Origin: Armatimonadota bacterium
GTDB lineage: Bacteria; Armatimonadota; Hebobacteria; Hebobacterales; WVXJ01
Assembly: GCA_011773575.1 (NCBI GenBank)
Contig: WVXJ01000005.1
Span: 37,002 to 44,047, forward strand
DNA: 7,046 nucleotides
Direction: 5' to 3'
Below are positions 6,833 through 7,046 of the stretch, one piece after another; within the stretch, counting starts at the first letter, position 1, and every line of letters starts with the position of its first letter. A program made the translations under genes and the position numbers. The notes under the pieces are model-generated. The model had not been told where the DNA came from. It ran no database searches and worked only from the letters and a program-made list of their open reading frames with translations.

Positions 6833-6859
6833 GGCTGGCGTGGTAACGCCAGCCCTACA
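6833..6859 (+). repeat. Hairpin repeat, copy C
   Basis: A perfect 9-bp stem, GGCTGGCGT (6833-6841), loop GGTA, ACGCCAGCC (6846-6854), is followed by the flank CTACA (6855-6859). It is inverted relative to copy B, 19 bp away, so both flanks face outward. The spacer between them ends in the palindrome GAACGTTC (6825-6832). Confidence 0.75.
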
Positions 6860-6962
6860 GCAACGCGGTCCGAATCATGAAAGAAGGCACCAGCCACCCC
6901 CACCCTGCAGGAGAAGGGCATCGGAAGATGCGCGGCGAAAAGCAAGTCAACATCTACTTTCA

Positions 6963-6992
6963 TTGACACGGCCGCCAAGGCAGGGCTATACT
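6963..6992 (+). promoter_or_regulatory. Near-consensus sigma70-type promoter with start point next to an ATG
   Basis: TTGACA (6963-6968) is a perfect -35 and TATACT (6987-6992) a 5-of-6 -10, separated by 18 bp. Transcription would be expected to begin about 7 bp after the -10, near 6999. The next ATG is at 7002, so the message would have almost no 5' leader. This is the best promoter match I found in the window. Confidence 0.65.
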
Positions 6993-7001
6993 GGCGTGAC
7001 T

Positions 7002-7046
7002 ATGTTCCTGGGGATGGATACAGGTTCTTATCATCAGGCTGCGGGG
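7002..7046 (+). CDS. Start of an unidentified gene, probably leaderless (cut by window edge)
   Basis: Fifteen codons are visible, MFLGMDTGSYHQAAG. The start FLGxDTG recalls the first strand and phosphate-1 turn of ASKHA-fold proteins (sugar-kinase, hydantoinase or TsaD-like, which often begin with a hydrophobic strand then D-x-G), but 15 residues cannot settle this. No Shine-Dalgarno site precedes the ATG; instead a strong promoter -10 ends 9 bp upstream, as in leaderless messages. A GTG at 6996 is in frame two codons earlier but would lie before the predicted transcript start. The gene diverges from the DUF2007 gene. Confidence 0.45.
   Translation, partial: MFLGMDTGSYHQAAG

Larger units (their letters stand above)
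6628..7001. other. Intergenic region of 374 bp with two hairpin repeats and a promoter
   Basis: No credible gene lies here. A 79-codon minus-strand frame (6739-6978) runs through both hairpin repeats, has no recognisable protein features and is rejected. The region should hold the promoter of the leftward DUF2007 gene, but I found no convincing -35/-10 pair for it. A short palindrome TCTTTC-TC-GAAAGA (6767-6780) adjoins the repeats. The right end carries a strong plus-strand promoter, listed separately. Confidence 0.7.

Noticed and set aside
6896..6921. C-rich stretch followed by GGAGAAGGG, resembling degenerate dispersed repeats of other genomes
   Set aside because: There is only one copy in the window and the pairing is poor, so I cannot support a repeat call.
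6739..6978. 79-codon minus-strand open frame
   Set aside because: It spans both hairpin repeats B and C and overlaps the strong plus-strand promoter; the composition looks like translated repeat, not a gene.

Overview
The window is ordinary-looking bacterial chromosome, moderately GC-rich, with compact genes and short spacers. It carries two housekeeping systems (the TldD/TldE protease and the UvrA excision-repair ATPase), an uncharacterised membrane protein and a small zinc-ribbon protein. I cannot fix the phylum from sequence alone. The UvrA and the membrane protein look to me like those of Chloroflexota-type or other environmental bacteria, but that is a weak impression. There is no phage, integrase, transposase, CRISPR array, tRNA or rRNA.

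Layout, left to right. Positions 1-1702 (minus strand) hold a two-gene operon: tldD (245-1702), followed 19 bp later by the first 75 codons of tldE/pmbA, which runs off the left edge. A divergent spacer (1703-1957) contains two candidate promoters for tldD and an imperfect palindrome. A plus-strand gene (1958-2947) encodes a membrane protein of about six helices. It converges on uvrA (3149-6007, minus), and the convergent spacer (2948-3148) holds two hairpin repeats. Upstream of uvrA is a 143-bp spacer with three tandem heptamers inside an inverted repeat. Next comes a minus-strand gene (6151-6627) for a zinc-ribbon plus DUF2007 protein. The last spacer (6628-7001) holds two more hairpin repeats and a near-consensus sigma70-type promoter. 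The -10 box of that promoter lies only 9 bp before the ATG of a plus-strand ORF cut by the right edge.

How the parts work together. TldD and TldE form one heterodimeric zinc protease. UvrA is the damage sensor of nucleotide excision repair; uvrB and uvrC are not in the window. The DUF2007 gene lies upstream of uvrA in the same direction and might be co-transcribed, but the 143-bp gap leaves this open.

I see no convincing new multi-gene system. The most interesting non-coding signal is a family of four short hairpins (2956-2975, 3030-3051, 6787-6813, 6833-6859). They share a tetraloop pattern and a TGTAGGG / CCCTACA flank, while their stems differ by paired, compensating changes. The second is the apparently leaderless gene start at 7002.
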